From Eledone cirrhosa (Eukaryota > Mollusca > Cephalopoda > Octopoda > Eledonidae), in contig OZ024743.1 in assembly GCA_964016885.1 (NCBI GenBank), forward strand, positions 165,091,732-165,155,731: a stretch of 64,000 bases of DNA. The letters run 5' to 3'. Positions 9,308-20,352 of the stretch are shown here, piece by piece. The translations under genes and the position numbers were made by a program. The notes under the pieces were generated by a model. The model searched no databases. It saw nothing but the letters and a program-made list of their open reading frames with translations, and had not been told where the DNA came from. Each line of letters starts with the position of its first letter. Position 1 is the stretch's first letter.

Positions 9308-12142
9308 ATGCGACAGACGTTTCTGGCCCTCATAACCAAAGTCGCCTATTTTTCATACAGGATCACGTCACAGGCACGCGTTTCCTTGACGACACCGGTG
9401 CTGAAGTGAGCATCATCCCGGTTTTCTGCGTTCCTGGAAAAAGGAGAGAGACACCAGACTGGCTCCAGGCGGTGAATCACTCACATATTCCGACCTACGG
9501 AGAACAGTCCCTGATACTAAATTTGGGACTACGCCGCACTTTCCAGTGGGTATTCGTCGTAGCTAAGCTGTCGACCCCTATTTTAGGAGCTGATTTTCTT
9601 CAGCACTTTTCGCTTCTAGTGGATCTGAAAAACCAACGTCTCGTTGACAACTCCACTGGTCTCGCTGTGCGCGGCATAGCCGCTAGGACAGCCACAGTCA
9701 GTCCAGTCATTTCAAGATCGACAACAACAACCCAGCACAACCACATCATCAACAAATACCCAGACGTAGCTCAACCACTATTCAACGCTTTCCCTGTAAA
9801 ACATGATGTCACACACCACATAAAAACTCACGGCCCACCTGTCGCTGCGCGACCTAGAAGGCTACCACCAGACCGTCAAACAAGAATTTCAGCACATGCT
9901 GGATCTCGGCATCATACGTCTGTCCAGCAGCAACTGGTCCTCACCCATACACTGTGTACCCAAGATCGTCGAACGACTGGCGAATCTGTGGCGACTACCG
10001 TGCACTAAACAACTGCACTGTTCCTGACTCTTATCCAGTGCCTCATCTACAGGACTTCTCTAGCGCGCTGCACGGGGCTCGCATATTTTCGAAGATCGAT
10101 CTTGTGCGAGCTTACAATCAGATATCCGTTGAGCCCGCAGATATTCCAAAGACCGCAGTCTCAACACCCTTTGGAATGTTCGAATTTCTGCGTATGCCTT
10201 TCGGTTTGCGAAATGCAGCGCAGACATTCCAGCGATTCATCGATACAGTCACCAGGGGGTCTACCTTTTGTATACGCATACATTGACGACTTACTGGTGG
10301 CCAGCAGCTCCGATGAATACATGAGGAACACCTGGATCTCCTATTCACACGTTTGCGTGAATACGGAATCGTTATCAACCCCAGCAAATGTGAGTTCGGA
10401 GTTGCGTCCCTTCATTTTCTGGGACACATCATTGACAAAGATGGTATTCGCCCACTTAAGGAGAAAGTCAAATCCATCATTGATTTTCCGCAAACTGCGA
10501 GAATTTCTTGGCCTGGTAAACTTCTACAGAAGATTTATACCCCACTGTGCAGAGATAGCCCAACCACTCACAGATTTGCTGCGGCAGCGTACAACCAAAA
10601 ACGCAAACATCAAGCTCAGCGAAAAAGAATGTACCGTTTTCGCTGAGTTGAAGAAAATGTTGTCCGAGGCTACAATGCTGAGTTACCCCAAACCTGACGC
10701 CCCAATGTGTTTATTGACTGATGCATCCGATTTCGGAGTTGGAGGTGTGCTTCAACAACTCTGGCGATATTTGGCGACCTGTATCTTTTTTCTCTAAGCG
10801 ATTAAAACCCGCCGAAACTAAGTACGGCACATTCAGTCGTGGATTATTGGCAGCATACCTTGCTGTCAAGCATTTTCGACACATGCTAGAAGGTCGTGTG
10901 TTCTCTATATACACCGACCACAAACCACTAGTGTACGCGTTCAACGCCAAGCCTGACCGACACTCACCCAGGGAGGTCCGACATCTGGACTTCATTTCTC
11001 AGTACACTACTGATATTCGGTACATTAAGGGTGCCACCAACTCAGCAGCTAATGCCCTATCGCGCATGGAGCTTAACGCAATCCACAACACTGCCACTAT
11101 CGACCTCCAGAGGATTGCAGCGGATCAACAGAATGACGAGGAACTGCTGCAACTCCGGAAATCATCCTTGAAATTGAAGGAATGCCCGCTGCCCTCTTCT
11201 TCGGGTTATATTTGGTGCGACATCTCCACAGGCCACGAGCGCCCATACGTGCCCCGGAAACATCGACGCGACGTTTTCTCGGCACTGCATTCTCTGGCAC
11301 ATCCTGGCGTCCGCGCCACGCAGAAACTGATGGTTGCCCGCTTTGTGTGGCCCAACATCAACAAGGACACCCGCGAATGGGCTAGGAATTGCATCGCGTG
11401 CCAGAAGGCGAAAATTCACCGGCACATCAAAGCCCCGATCGGTTCTTTCGCAACACCTGATGCACGGTTCCAACATGTGCATATAGACATAGTTGGACCT
11501 TTGCCTCCTTCTCACAACCACACTCATCTTCTCACCTGTGTCGACCGATTTTCTCGCTGGCCAGAAGCTTTTCCCCTGACGGATATTACTGCGGAAACTA
11601 TCGCCAAAACGCTAGTGTTTCACTGTGTTTCGCGTTTCGGCAAACCCGCGACCATCACTACGGATAGAGGACGTCAGTTCGATTCGCACCTATTTACTGA
11701 GCTGACTCGTCTCCTCGGGTGCAAACACATCCGTACAACAGCGTATCACCCTGCCGCTAACGGCATGGTAGAACGCTTACACCGCCAGCTAAAATCATCT
11801 ATCAAGGCTTACGAAGACTCCACTAACTGGTTCGAATACCTCCCACTCATTCTTCTTGGTATTTGTTCCACTGTTAAGGAGGGAGTCGGAAATTCTCCGG
11901 CTGAAATGGTGTATGGCACCGTACTCACTCTACCCGGACAAATGATTGCTCCTGTTTCGCCACAAGAACTTCCAGACCCTACAAAATTTGTGCACCGTTT
12001 ACGGTCATCGATGTCGCATCTGTCTCCTTCAGCCCCTAAACAACAGTACGTTACTTCACACATACCAAAAGACATCGATACATGGACGCATGTTTTCGTT
12101 AGAAATGACGGTATTCCATCGCAACTTCGTCCGCCGTATTCC
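9208..12142 (+). pseudogene. Ty3/gypsy pol of element C
   Basis: Protease (FLDDTGAEVS near 9390), RT (DYRALNNCTVPDSYP, KIDLVRAYNQI, then YIDD near 10282), RNase H ([27 protein letters not shown]) and integrase. The integrase has an HHCC finger (H-x4-H in LHSLAHPG, then CIACQKAK) and the core [19 protein letters not shown] and [10 protein letters not shown], which supply the D, D and E residues. The frame breaks near 9870, 10260, 10330, 10490 and 10760. From 10774 to 12142 it is one long open frame, the best-preserved integrase in the window. The C-terminus is cut after RPPYS and fused to antisense element B; the rest of that open frame is not real coding. Confidence 0.88.
9254..9285 (+). other. 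Hairpin at the gag-pol junction of element C
   Basis: CCCTGA (9254-9259) pairs with TCAGGG (9280-9285), and TTTGTTT (9263-9269) with AAACAAA (9273-9279), leaving a 3-nt bulge and a 3-nt loop. It covers the in-frame TGA and lies in the gag/pol overlap. No clear slippery heptamer precedes it, so a role in frameshifting is only a possibility. Confidence 0.55.
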
Positions 12143-14317
12143 GAGTGGAGTCCGGATGTGTCTGTGGACTTTAGATCTCTGACACTGTGTGCAGGAACGG
12201 CACCAGACAGTAATTTCTCGCCTCATTTTGGGCCAGAAAAATCTAGCTGTTATGAGCTTTACTGTGGCTGAAATTCCTGGGTGAGAAATGCTGTGCAAAG
12301 CAAGGAACACAATTCGACGGTGAGTCTCAGGAACATAAGGTCGTGGTGAATCCGTAGATACATCACACAGAATCTGCCTGTCGGTGGTCGACAAGGGCAG
12401 ATATTTGAAGATGCAAGTCGCAAACTCGACAGAAAGAGTATCCAACGATTGGAGTGCAGGTTGGTCTGCAGCTAAACGACTTAAGTCGATCTCCTGGGAT
12501 GACGAGATGGAGCTGATTACGAAAACGTGACAATGCGTCTGGAAGCTATGTTAAGCGAGCCAGCAATGTGCTGGATATCATTTGTAAATTGCGAAACGTA
12601 ATCCAGATGCCTTGTCTCTCTGGGTCAATATCTGTCGGCTTTAGACCTCAAAGGGAAGGTCAGAGGTTTGTGGTCAGTTAAAACAGTAAAATTTCTCCCC
12701 TCAAGAATGTGAGAGAAATGTTTTACCGACAGATATATGGCTAATAATTGCCGCCCAAACGTGCTGTAACGCGTTTCTGTTGGTTTCAGCTTCCTTGAGA
12801 AAAATGCCAAAGGTTGTTGGTTTCCAGCGTTGTACTGCTGTAAAACTGCTCCCACAGCGGTATCAGATGCATCAACACAAAGCGAAAGCTTGGCCTCTGG
12901 TACCGGGTGGGCTAGCAAAGATGAACTAGCGTGTGCTGTCTTGGCAGTCTGGAAGTCTTTAAGCTCTCCTTGTGTCAAGGAAATATCCTCATTCTTCTTA
13001 CGACGATTTTTCAAAATGTCAGTAAAGGAAGATAGCAAATTAGCACAATGAGGAACAAAACGCCTATAGAAATTGATTAGGCCTAAGAAGTGACGCAACT
13101 GGTGAAGTGTAGTAGGCGGAGGTAAATCCTGTATGGCTTGAACTCGCTGGGGAAACGGCCTAATACCTTCGGCGTCAATGAGGTGGTCTAAAAAATTTAG
13201 CGAAGTGGAACCGAAAACACACTTTGCGGGATTCACACGAACGCGGTAATCCTGAAGTCGCCGAAATAAAAGATGCATGTGACGCATATGCTCTTCCGGA
13301 GAGGAACTAGCGACGAGAAGATCGTCTATGTATCCATAAACGAAGTCCAGACCACGAGTGACTTCGTCTATGAACCGCTGAAAATTGATAGCGGCGTTCC
13401 TGAGTCCGAAAGGCATAGTAAAAAAATTCGAAGGAACCGAAAGGAGTTGTAATCGCCGTTTTCAGAATATCCTCCTTCCTGAGCGGAATTTGGTGGTAAG
13501 CTCGCACTAAATCTAGTTTTGAGAAAATCTTACACCCCTGCAATGAAGATGCGAAATCCTGGAGATGGGCGATGGGATACCTATCCGGGACGGTTATAGC
13601 ATTTAACCTCCTATAATCCCCAGTGGGTCTCCAGTCGCCAGAGGTCTTGGGCACCATGTGGAACGGTGAAGCCCAATGACTCGTAGATGGGCGAATAATG
13701 CCCAGCTGCAGTATATGGTCGAACTCGGACCGTGCTGCCATTAATTTGTCCGCCGGTAAGCGGCGTGGACGCGAAAACACTGGAGCACCGGTGGTGGAAA
13801 TGAAATGTTCAGTTGAGTGGGTTGGCTCAGTGACTCTAAAATTTCCATTGGTGAACTCCGGGAAAGAACCTAACAACGAATGGCAGGCGTCTCCAGCGGC
13901 AGCGATGAAGAATATGGGGCTGACTGTTGGAGCATTGGCTTTCCGGCCACGAATTGAAAAACCGGTGATGTCATCCACCAGGCGTTGACCACGGACGTCC
14001 ACAGTCAAAGAGAAGTTGTGGAGGAAATTCGCTCCTAAGGTAGTGTATGGCAAATCGGCAACCGTAAAAATCCACTTAAAATCCCTACGAAGATTTAGGA
14101 ATTTGAGAGGAAGCGAGATTTGTCCGTACGTCTTTATAGACGAGTGGTTAACGGCCTGCAGAGTAACGGATGACTCCACGGGGGTATCTTTCAGGCAATG
14201 GACTGGCCAAATACTACAAGAGACTCCTGTATCCACAAGGAAACCTCTTCCCGACATAAGGTCCTTAATGAAGAAATGGCGGTTTGGTGGCTTTATGTTG
14301 AGGTCAACTGCCCCCAT
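12143..14317 (-). pseudogene. Ty3/gypsy pol of element B
   Basis: Same protein as copy A, carried further. Protease (FLVDTG) and RT fingers read from 14317. A T-run frameshift near 13427 precedes MPFGLRNAA, and YIDD is near 13327. RNase H follows ([16 protein letters not shown]), then a TGA near 12627 just after SKADRY. Beyond it RNase H and connection pieces are out of frame. The integrase finger ([15 protein letters not shown]) reads in frame from about 12445. The gene stops at about 12143 within HRHIRTPLG, where it meets plus-strand element C; the catalytic core and 3' LTR body are lost. Non-functional. Confidence 0.88.
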
Positions 14318-15116
14318 CAGCGGACCTCTTTGGCGTTTCCCGCCTTATGAAACGAGCAAGGTTGCACGCAGTGGTTCGCGCTCTCGGCAAAACGCTCGTG
14401 GTACCAGCATAAAGATGAATCTGGTGACCTGGGGCGGCATCTAAAAGATTGAGATCTCCCGCAGCTGTGCGAACGGGCACCACACCAGACCTTCATCTTC
14501 TGGAGCTCCAGGGTGAGTTCCTGAATGAACCTCTGCATCGCCATAATGGCTGAACTCTCTGTAGGAGCTGCCGCGCAGATGGAATGGCCAGGTGTGGCCT
14601 GAGCTGGTTGGGAAACAGCGGTAAGGGCTTCCCTGCCTCCAGCACCCATGACTTCGAAAACTTTGTCCGCAGAGGCGGCAAGCTGATCCACTGTGCAAGT
14701 GTCCCTAATGGGGGCCAAAATTGCCTGTACGTTGGTCGGTAGGCGCGAGAAGAACAACTGCTTCAATATGGCAGATTCCGCTACCGACCCCTCCATTAGG
14801 TCCTTCATTCGCCTTAGGAGGTTCGATGGGGTGCCATCACCGATATGCTCCAATGGACCAGAGCCCTAAATCTTTTCTCTGCGGACTGTGCAGTCCGGCT
14901 GAGTATTTCAGCCTTCAGAGACTTGTACGTCGCGTCGGTTGGTGTCTCTAACACCAAGTCCATAATCGCTGGGATAAGTGCCGGCGGAATTGCACTAAGG
15001 ACTAGGGGACGTTGTTGTGCTTCGACGATTCTGTCCGCCTCGAAAAATGCTTCGAGTTGGGCGAACCATAACCTTACGTCGCCCGTGTATGTAGGTAGAC
15101 CAGAATGAGATGCCAT
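14317..15116 (-). pseudogene. Ty3/gypsy gag of element B
   Basis: Same layout as copy A: start MASHSG at 15116, capsid region, shared frameshift near 14850, Ser/Arg-rich region and zinc knuckle CWYHERFAESANHCVQPC. Because the breaking indel is the same in both copies, this gag was already dead before the block was duplicated. Its stop TGA overlaps the pol ATG at 14317. Confidence 0.85.
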
Positions 15117-15674
15117 TGGTATGCCGTAGGTAATCTGCAAAAAATTGTCTCCGTTCGGAAAAATATCTCCAAAACAAGGGCAAAAGAAAACAAAATCGCT
15201 TGTTTTTCTCTGTAAAACAACTGGACAGGAAAAAGAATGCATCCGAGACAATGTGTAAAGGAGCGACTAACCGAGCGATGTCATTAATAAGGTATAGGCG
15301 GCGAATTTAAAACAAAAACCAATATGGCGGACGATTTCGCGCCAAAAATACTTTTGATGGAGAAAAAAGCTGCCATCTTGTCACCCTCAAAATTTTTAGC
15401 CAGAGAAAAGTAGAAAAGACATTCATACAATTGTTGTCTTGCTAGGAAGCTAGCAGCAATATCATCTTAATATATATTTTTTTTTGTGTGTGTTTGTGTG
15501 TAAATAAATGGAATGTTCGCTTTGCACAAATGAGGAGTTTGGTTGTTAAATGTTACAGATAAAGATGCTGAAATCAGTAAAATACAGCCAGATCAGAATG
15601 AAGCGTGTTGTTCTGTATTAAATGTTTTTTTGTTTTTTTTATATACACATAATACCACTTCCTATTTTTTTTTT
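15117..15674 (-). other. 5' leader of element B
   Basis: Non-coding leader between primer-binding site and gag, A/T-rich with T-runs. No gene seen. Identical by eye to 2467-3024. Confidence 0.6.
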
Positions 15675-15685
15675 CGGTGTCACCA
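15674..15685 (-). other. Primer-binding site of element B
   Basis: TGGTGACACCGA on the minus strand, one base after the LTR end at 15687. Same as copy A. Confidence 0.6.
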
Positions 15686-15686
15686 A

Positions 15687-16129
15687 TTTAGAATGTTAGT
15701 ATCAGTGTATATTTATTATTAAAAATAACAATAATTGCAGGTGCATGGTTTTATTTCACAGAAGTCAAATAAATTAATAGAAATAATTTTTACCACATGT
15801 TGATGGTCAGTTGGTCGCATCTCCCAGACTGGAGCGTGTAGAGAAAGAGAGAGAGAAGACAGGATTCATCTCTAGGGAGAGAAAGCAGGAATCGTCTCTT
15901 GAAGGTTGAAGTCGTTCTTTTCAGCTGCGGCATAGGAAGTGAGAGAGAATTGCCTCACGTTCTCAAATATATAGTCCCCAAGGGGACGTAACTCCATTTA
16001 GTGCATGGATGTACCACTAGGGGTCACGACCGTCTCAAAGGGACGCTTAGTTCATGGATGTGACACTAGGGGTCACGACCGTCGCAACTCTTATCCGTTC
16101 TGAGTTCCAGCCGTAAGGGGGTCGCTACA
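15687..16129 (-). repeat. 5' LTR of element B (443 bp)
   Basis: Minus strand TGTAGCGACC (16129) to ATTCTAAA (15687). It is followed on the right by TCCT (16130-16133), matching the 4 bases before the 3' LTR remnant at 7643. This defines B as an insertion into the E protease. Confidence 0.85.
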
Positions 16130-16963
16130 TCCTCAATAAAGAAGTGGCGGTTTGGGTGTGTAGCACAGAGATCAGCTGCCGCCTTCAGTGGTTCTGGTCT
16201 GCGTTTCCCGAAGTTGAATAGTTACACGGTGGCCGGCAGTGTTTTACTTTATCAGCGAAGGTGGCATGATACCAGCAAAAAGACGAATTGCTGGCGGGCG
16301 AGCTGGCGTGAAGTCGCGAAGGAACTCGAACGACTTCTTGGCCGCCTGGGAGATGGCCTACTTTCCCTACATAATTTCGCGACTTCACGCGTCAATCGCC
16401 TTCAACATGGCATCCTCGTGTGTCGAGACAGGTTGGATCGGAAAAGTCGAAGAGGCAACAAGCGAGTCCGACGAGGTAGCTTTCCTAGAGAATTCCACAA
16501 TTCGATCGGCAGACGCAGCGATCTGCTCCACCGAGCTCGAGTCCACTATGGTAGTCAATATAATCTGGACATTGTTTGGCAAGCGAGAGAAAAATAGCTT
16601 TTTGATAAATGAACTATCCTCAACGGGCGATTCACTGAGGTCCCGAATGTGGCGTAAAAATTCGGGCGGCGACCTGTCGCCTAAACACTCGTCCTCCAAT
16701 AATGCACGAAACCTGCTTTCAGCAGAACGGCAGTTTCTCCTTAATATTTCCATCTTCAACGAATCATACGAAGTACCGGTTGGCGGGTCCGTTATTAAAT
16801 CTTTCACCGTGATGGCGAGCGACGAAGGTATACCACTAATCAAAACATTGAGTTTCTGCTCTGTTTTAATTCCATTTGCAGCAAAATATGCGTCCAGTTG
16901 TGCAAACCAGAGCTTGGGCTCACCGGAGAACGCAGGTAAATTAGGACTACTCATCATTAGCAT
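16130..16963 (-). pseudogene. Ty3/gypsy gag (and protease start) of element E
   Basis: Gag from ATG 16963, with MSSPNLPAFSGEPKLWFAQ, the capsid part FFSRLPNNVQIILT and an SR-rich tract. The frame is broken by a TGA near 16386, at a site where a few codons are replaced by one arm of a 15-bp inverted repeat. After it the sequence reads Ser/Arg-rich and then the knuckle CWYHATFADKVKHCRPPC. The protease begins NRHFFIED and is cut at 16130 by B; its continuation is at 7642 and below. Confidence 0.85.
16306..16390. repeat. 15-bp perfect inverted repeat at the duplication breakpoint
   Basis: GCGTGAAGTCGCGAA at 16306-16320 and its reverse complement at 16376-16390, with 55 bases between. The left arm ends exactly at the last base shared with copy A (3670). 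Confidence 0.85.
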
Positions 16964-17418
16964 GTATCAGTTCCACATAAAAAATACTAAATGATATCCA
17001 AGTAAAGAAATGCAACGCATGTTAGATGTTTGGAACAACGGGAAAACAACACAAATTTCCCTCAACATCCATGAAGAAAGAAGAAATGCAAAATCCGGAA
17101 TCGACAAGTCACAATAATTCAAGGCAGAAAAATTAAATGTTTTTTTTTGTTTTGTTTTTTTTTAATTGGAGAAGGAGATGGCATCACATGATGCGTCTCA
17201 GCCAATCAGATGGCTGCATTTCGGAGAAGAGAATTGGCGGGAAAATTGGCGGACCAGTGAATTTTTTTTTTTTTTTTGTGTTACACGAACAATTTTCAAT
17301 TTCGTTATTTTCGCATAGTTGCAAGAAATAAAATATTAGTTTCGTCAATTTTTTTTTCCTATGTTTCTCTAGAAGTTTTTTTTAGAAGGCTGTGTAATGC
17401 ATAATCGGGGTCAATCAC
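16964..17418 (-). other. 5' leader of element E
   Basis: A/T-rich non-coding stretch with long T-runs at about 17140 and 17262. A degenerate primer-binding site (minus strand TGATTGACCCCG, about 17406-17417) abuts the LTR. No other feature seen. Confidence 0.5.
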
Positions 17419-17608
17419 TTTAGACGACGTGTATTTGTGACTTGCAAAAATATTCAGAAGAATACGAATGGCTGGTGCGTGTTTGTACAATCAGCTCCAA
17501 GAAAAATGCAATTTGTCGCTCTGCATTTTTTTACCGGAGTGTCTGTTATTTTTATGACGTCCGTTTGTGACGTCAGAGCTATCACACCACTCGTGTCGCT
17601 TCGCTACA
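17419..17608 (-). repeat. 5' LTR of element E (190 bp)
   Basis: Minus strand TGTAGCGAAGCGACAC (17608) to GTCGTCTAAA (17419). Same ends as the copy at 3791-3991. It is followed by AGCG, completing the target duplication. It is short for a Ty3 LTR, and no TATA box is obvious. Confidence 0.75.
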
Positions 17609-17802
17609 AGCGTGTTGGCTTGCCTGAAAGTGTGCAGTTAACCCCCAAGGTGTGGGATGTTGCTGATTGTCACACTTGTGGTGAATACCCCCCTTTTTTT
17701 TTCCTTTTTCCTTCTTTCTTTCCTTTATCATTTTTGTGTCATTATACACGGTTTTGACTAGTTATTTCAATACCAAATAAAGTTTTGTAATATTTTTTTT
17801 TT
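17609..17802 (+). mobile_element. 3' tail of R2-like LINE, right part
   Basis: Continues the tail broken at 3790: AGCGTGTTGGCTTGCC aligns with the sequence after 30555 in the decayed copy. It ends in a pyrimidine tract and AATAAAG followed by a T-run, after which element J begins. Confidence 0.65.
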
Positions 17803-17811
17803 AATCTTCAG

Positions 17812-19766
17812 AGACCTTGGGATTATTGACGGAGTGGTCTTCATGTTGTTGGTCGCCAATCCTGTCTTGATTATTCTCTTCTATTTACATTTGATGATCT
17901 GTTGTTATAGGAGCGATATCTCTAGTCGGTATAGTTTCTACTGTTCCCTGCACCACGTATGGTGATAAAGTTTCCAATAGGGTAACTCTCTCGGCCAGAG
18001 GATCCATTTTATTTTGAACATGAATTATTTTAAGGACTTCCGTGTTCTTTTGGAGCAGTTATTCAGGTAAGATCTGTCCCAAAGAGGACTCTAATATAAT
18101 CCACTATAACTAATATATATTTCTCACTTGTGTAAGATGGAAGAGGACCGACGAAATCCATTGATAACCTTTCACACAGAGGCATTGCAGTGATCAACTT
18201 AGAAGGAACTGAATTATGCAAATGAGGTTTCAGTTCTCGGCAGACCACTGGGAAATGGTCTCCTTGATTTCTCATATTGAGAAAGGTAAATTTTTAGATC
18301 AACAGAAATGAGTAATTCAGGTCACACCTGGATGGCACAGTCTTTCATGCAGAACTAGTAATGTGTTCTGTGAGTTAAGAGAAATTACAGCACATCTTGA
18401 GAGGGCATCAACAGCCTTATTTTCAGACCCAGGTCTGTATGATATGACAAAGTAATATCCCAACAGTTCTAGTTTCCATCTGGCAATTTTATCTTTTTTT
18501 TCATTTTTGTTCAAAGAGTTCTGTGAAAAATGTAGGCTAGTGATCAGCTATGATTGTGAAAAATGGCACCATGTTTAATATGAGCTTCCATTTCTTTCAA
18601 CATTCAACAATAACCTGTGCCTCGCGTTCCACGGTTGACTGCCTTTGTTCTGAATTAGACAGAGTCTTAAATATAAAGGCAACAGATCTACCTTCTTGAT
18701 GTAAGATACCTCCTATTGCTACCCCCGATGCATCAGTTTCAAGCACAAGTGGCATGGCCAGCGATGCAGACTTGAGTTGTTTGGGTCTGGGCTAATGTTA
18801 CCATTTTCTATTTCATCAACCAAGAAATTTAGTTTCGTCACTTGGTATTCACATTTAGAGTCATTCACTGTAATTTTTGCTAGCCTTTATAGACTGAGAT
18901 AAATTATAGTCATTGTATTAATTATTTGTTGTGTGTGGAAGCGATGTTTGGTGTCGTTGATTGAATAAAATTGTTATATTATCTTGTACCAAATCAAAGG
19001 TTTTTATTCAATCTAAGAATAATATAGAAAGAGTCAATAAGAGAAGAAATTAGTATGAGTCAACAATACAACAAACAAGAACAGAACGAATACAACGAAT
19101 AAGAATAAAAAGGAATCAAATCAAAGAGAAGAAAGTGATGTTATAAACAAATCTTATCATCACAGTCATGTTCTGCGTAATTTTTTCTGCAAATAATTAT
19201 GTCGTCGAGATATTCAAAGATTTTGGTTAATGCATTAGAGCTAATAAAATCATTGATTGTACATTGAAAAATAGGGACTGCATTGGTACACCCGAAAGGT
19301 AACCTTCAAAAATGATATAAACGTCCACAGGCTTCAAACGCTGAAAGTGGTATATCTCTTTCCTTCAGTTCGGTTTGATAGGCCGGCTTCAAATTAATCT
19401 CGTTAAAGACTTTATTACATCCCACGTGTTGAAGGATATGATCGATATTTGCAGGAGGATATGAATCAAGTGGTGTATAAAGATTTATGGTTTTAGAATA
19501 GTCAACTACCACTCTTTTTTTTGGGGGGGGGGATTTCTTTCATTGTACAATGAAACACTGAGCACGCCAAGAACTTTGACTCTCAGTTATGAATCCATCA
19601 TTAAGTAGGCGATATATTTCTTTAGCTGTAAATGGGTCAATTGTCATGCATCAAGAAGGCATGGCAATCTGCTTCAGTTTATTAATGTCTACTCTCGGAA
19701 TGAGGTCGTATTTCTTGCAGGTCAACACAGAGAGAGTGAGGCAGTAGGTTATTGGTTGCGTTAATC
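17812..19766 (-). pseudogene. Ty3-like pol remnant (element J)
   Basis: Old minus-strand pol of a Ty3 lineage different from A-H. Reading down from 19766: RT with VVDYSKTINLYTPLDSYPP and GCNKVFNEINLKPAYQ, then EYLDDIII with the YLDD box near 19205. After a roughly 280-bp insertion come RT-connection pieces, RNase H (DASGVAIGGIL near 18730, then GSENKAVDALSR) and the integrase finger start HERLCHPG. An integrase core fragment LSMDFVGPLPSYT (near 18150) is followed by a divergent tail to about 17812. Many stops and frameshifts. The gag-protease of what may be the same element lies at 27109-28112, beyond element G. Confidence 0.75.
18893..19172. repeat. Insertion within the J reverse transcriptase
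   Basis: About 280 A/T-rich bases separate two parts of the J RT. They have no coding resemblance and hold AATAAAAT near 18964 and A-rich runs. This could be a solo LTR or a SINE; no clear target duplication was found, and both boundaries are approximate. Confidence 0.35.
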
Positions 19767-20224
19767 TGTAGCGCTCTCTAGACAAGGGAAGTAGCTAGAG
19801 TTACTTCCCGTGGAAATTCTAGAACCTTCTTTGTAACTTCCGGTAAAAGGATATAAATAGAGGGAACGCAAATCAAGCTCTCTCTCTCTCTCTCTTTTGG
19901 TGCCTTCCTTCGAATTGACAACTCTGAAGACAAGCATGTTAACTTCTCTCTAACCACCGATCATGGATCTGGATTATACCAATATGTAGAAGAATATTTA
20001 CTAACCACAATTGTAACATGGAGCTACAATAAAATGAAGACTTATATTTGATACTCGTTCCGAGAAACTGCCTACGTTTTATCATTACCTTTGTAATGGG
20101 AATTAACTCTCATTCGACATGGTGTTATATAAAAATCTCTTATACTTTTCTTTATTAAATTTAGTAGCTAGATTCCGGTGGTATTTACTGGAGTAAATAA
20201 CCCTGGATCTAGCAACACACTAAA
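19767..20224 (+). repeat. 5' LTR of element G
   Basis: TATAAATAGAGG near 19851 is a likely TATA box, followed by a CT-repeat. AATAAAATG near 20027 may be the poly(A) signal. The U3 start resembles the U3 of the solo LTR at 4034. Confidence 0.85.
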
Positions 20225-20352
20225 ATGGTGACCCTAACGTAAAAAAGAAACACCAACCGAAGAATAGTAATCTCCGGATACGCATAGGGAAAAAAAATGT
20301 TTGCACCTCGTGTCTTCGTTTTCAACAAAGCCTTCGTTTTGTATTCGCCATT

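Larger units (their letters stand above)
12651..16320. repeat. Duplicated block, copy B
   Basis: Counterpart of 1-3670. Here the block sits in a consistent context: element B lies within element E, with matching 4-bp duplications at both ends of the nest. This copy is therefore probably the ancestral arrangement. Its right edge at 16320 is the end of one arm of a 15-bp inverted repeat. Confidence 0.9.

Noticed and set aside
16239..16994. 251-codon plus-strand frame
   Set aside because: Antisense to E gag. Long open antisense frames are common over this gag and no known domain reads.
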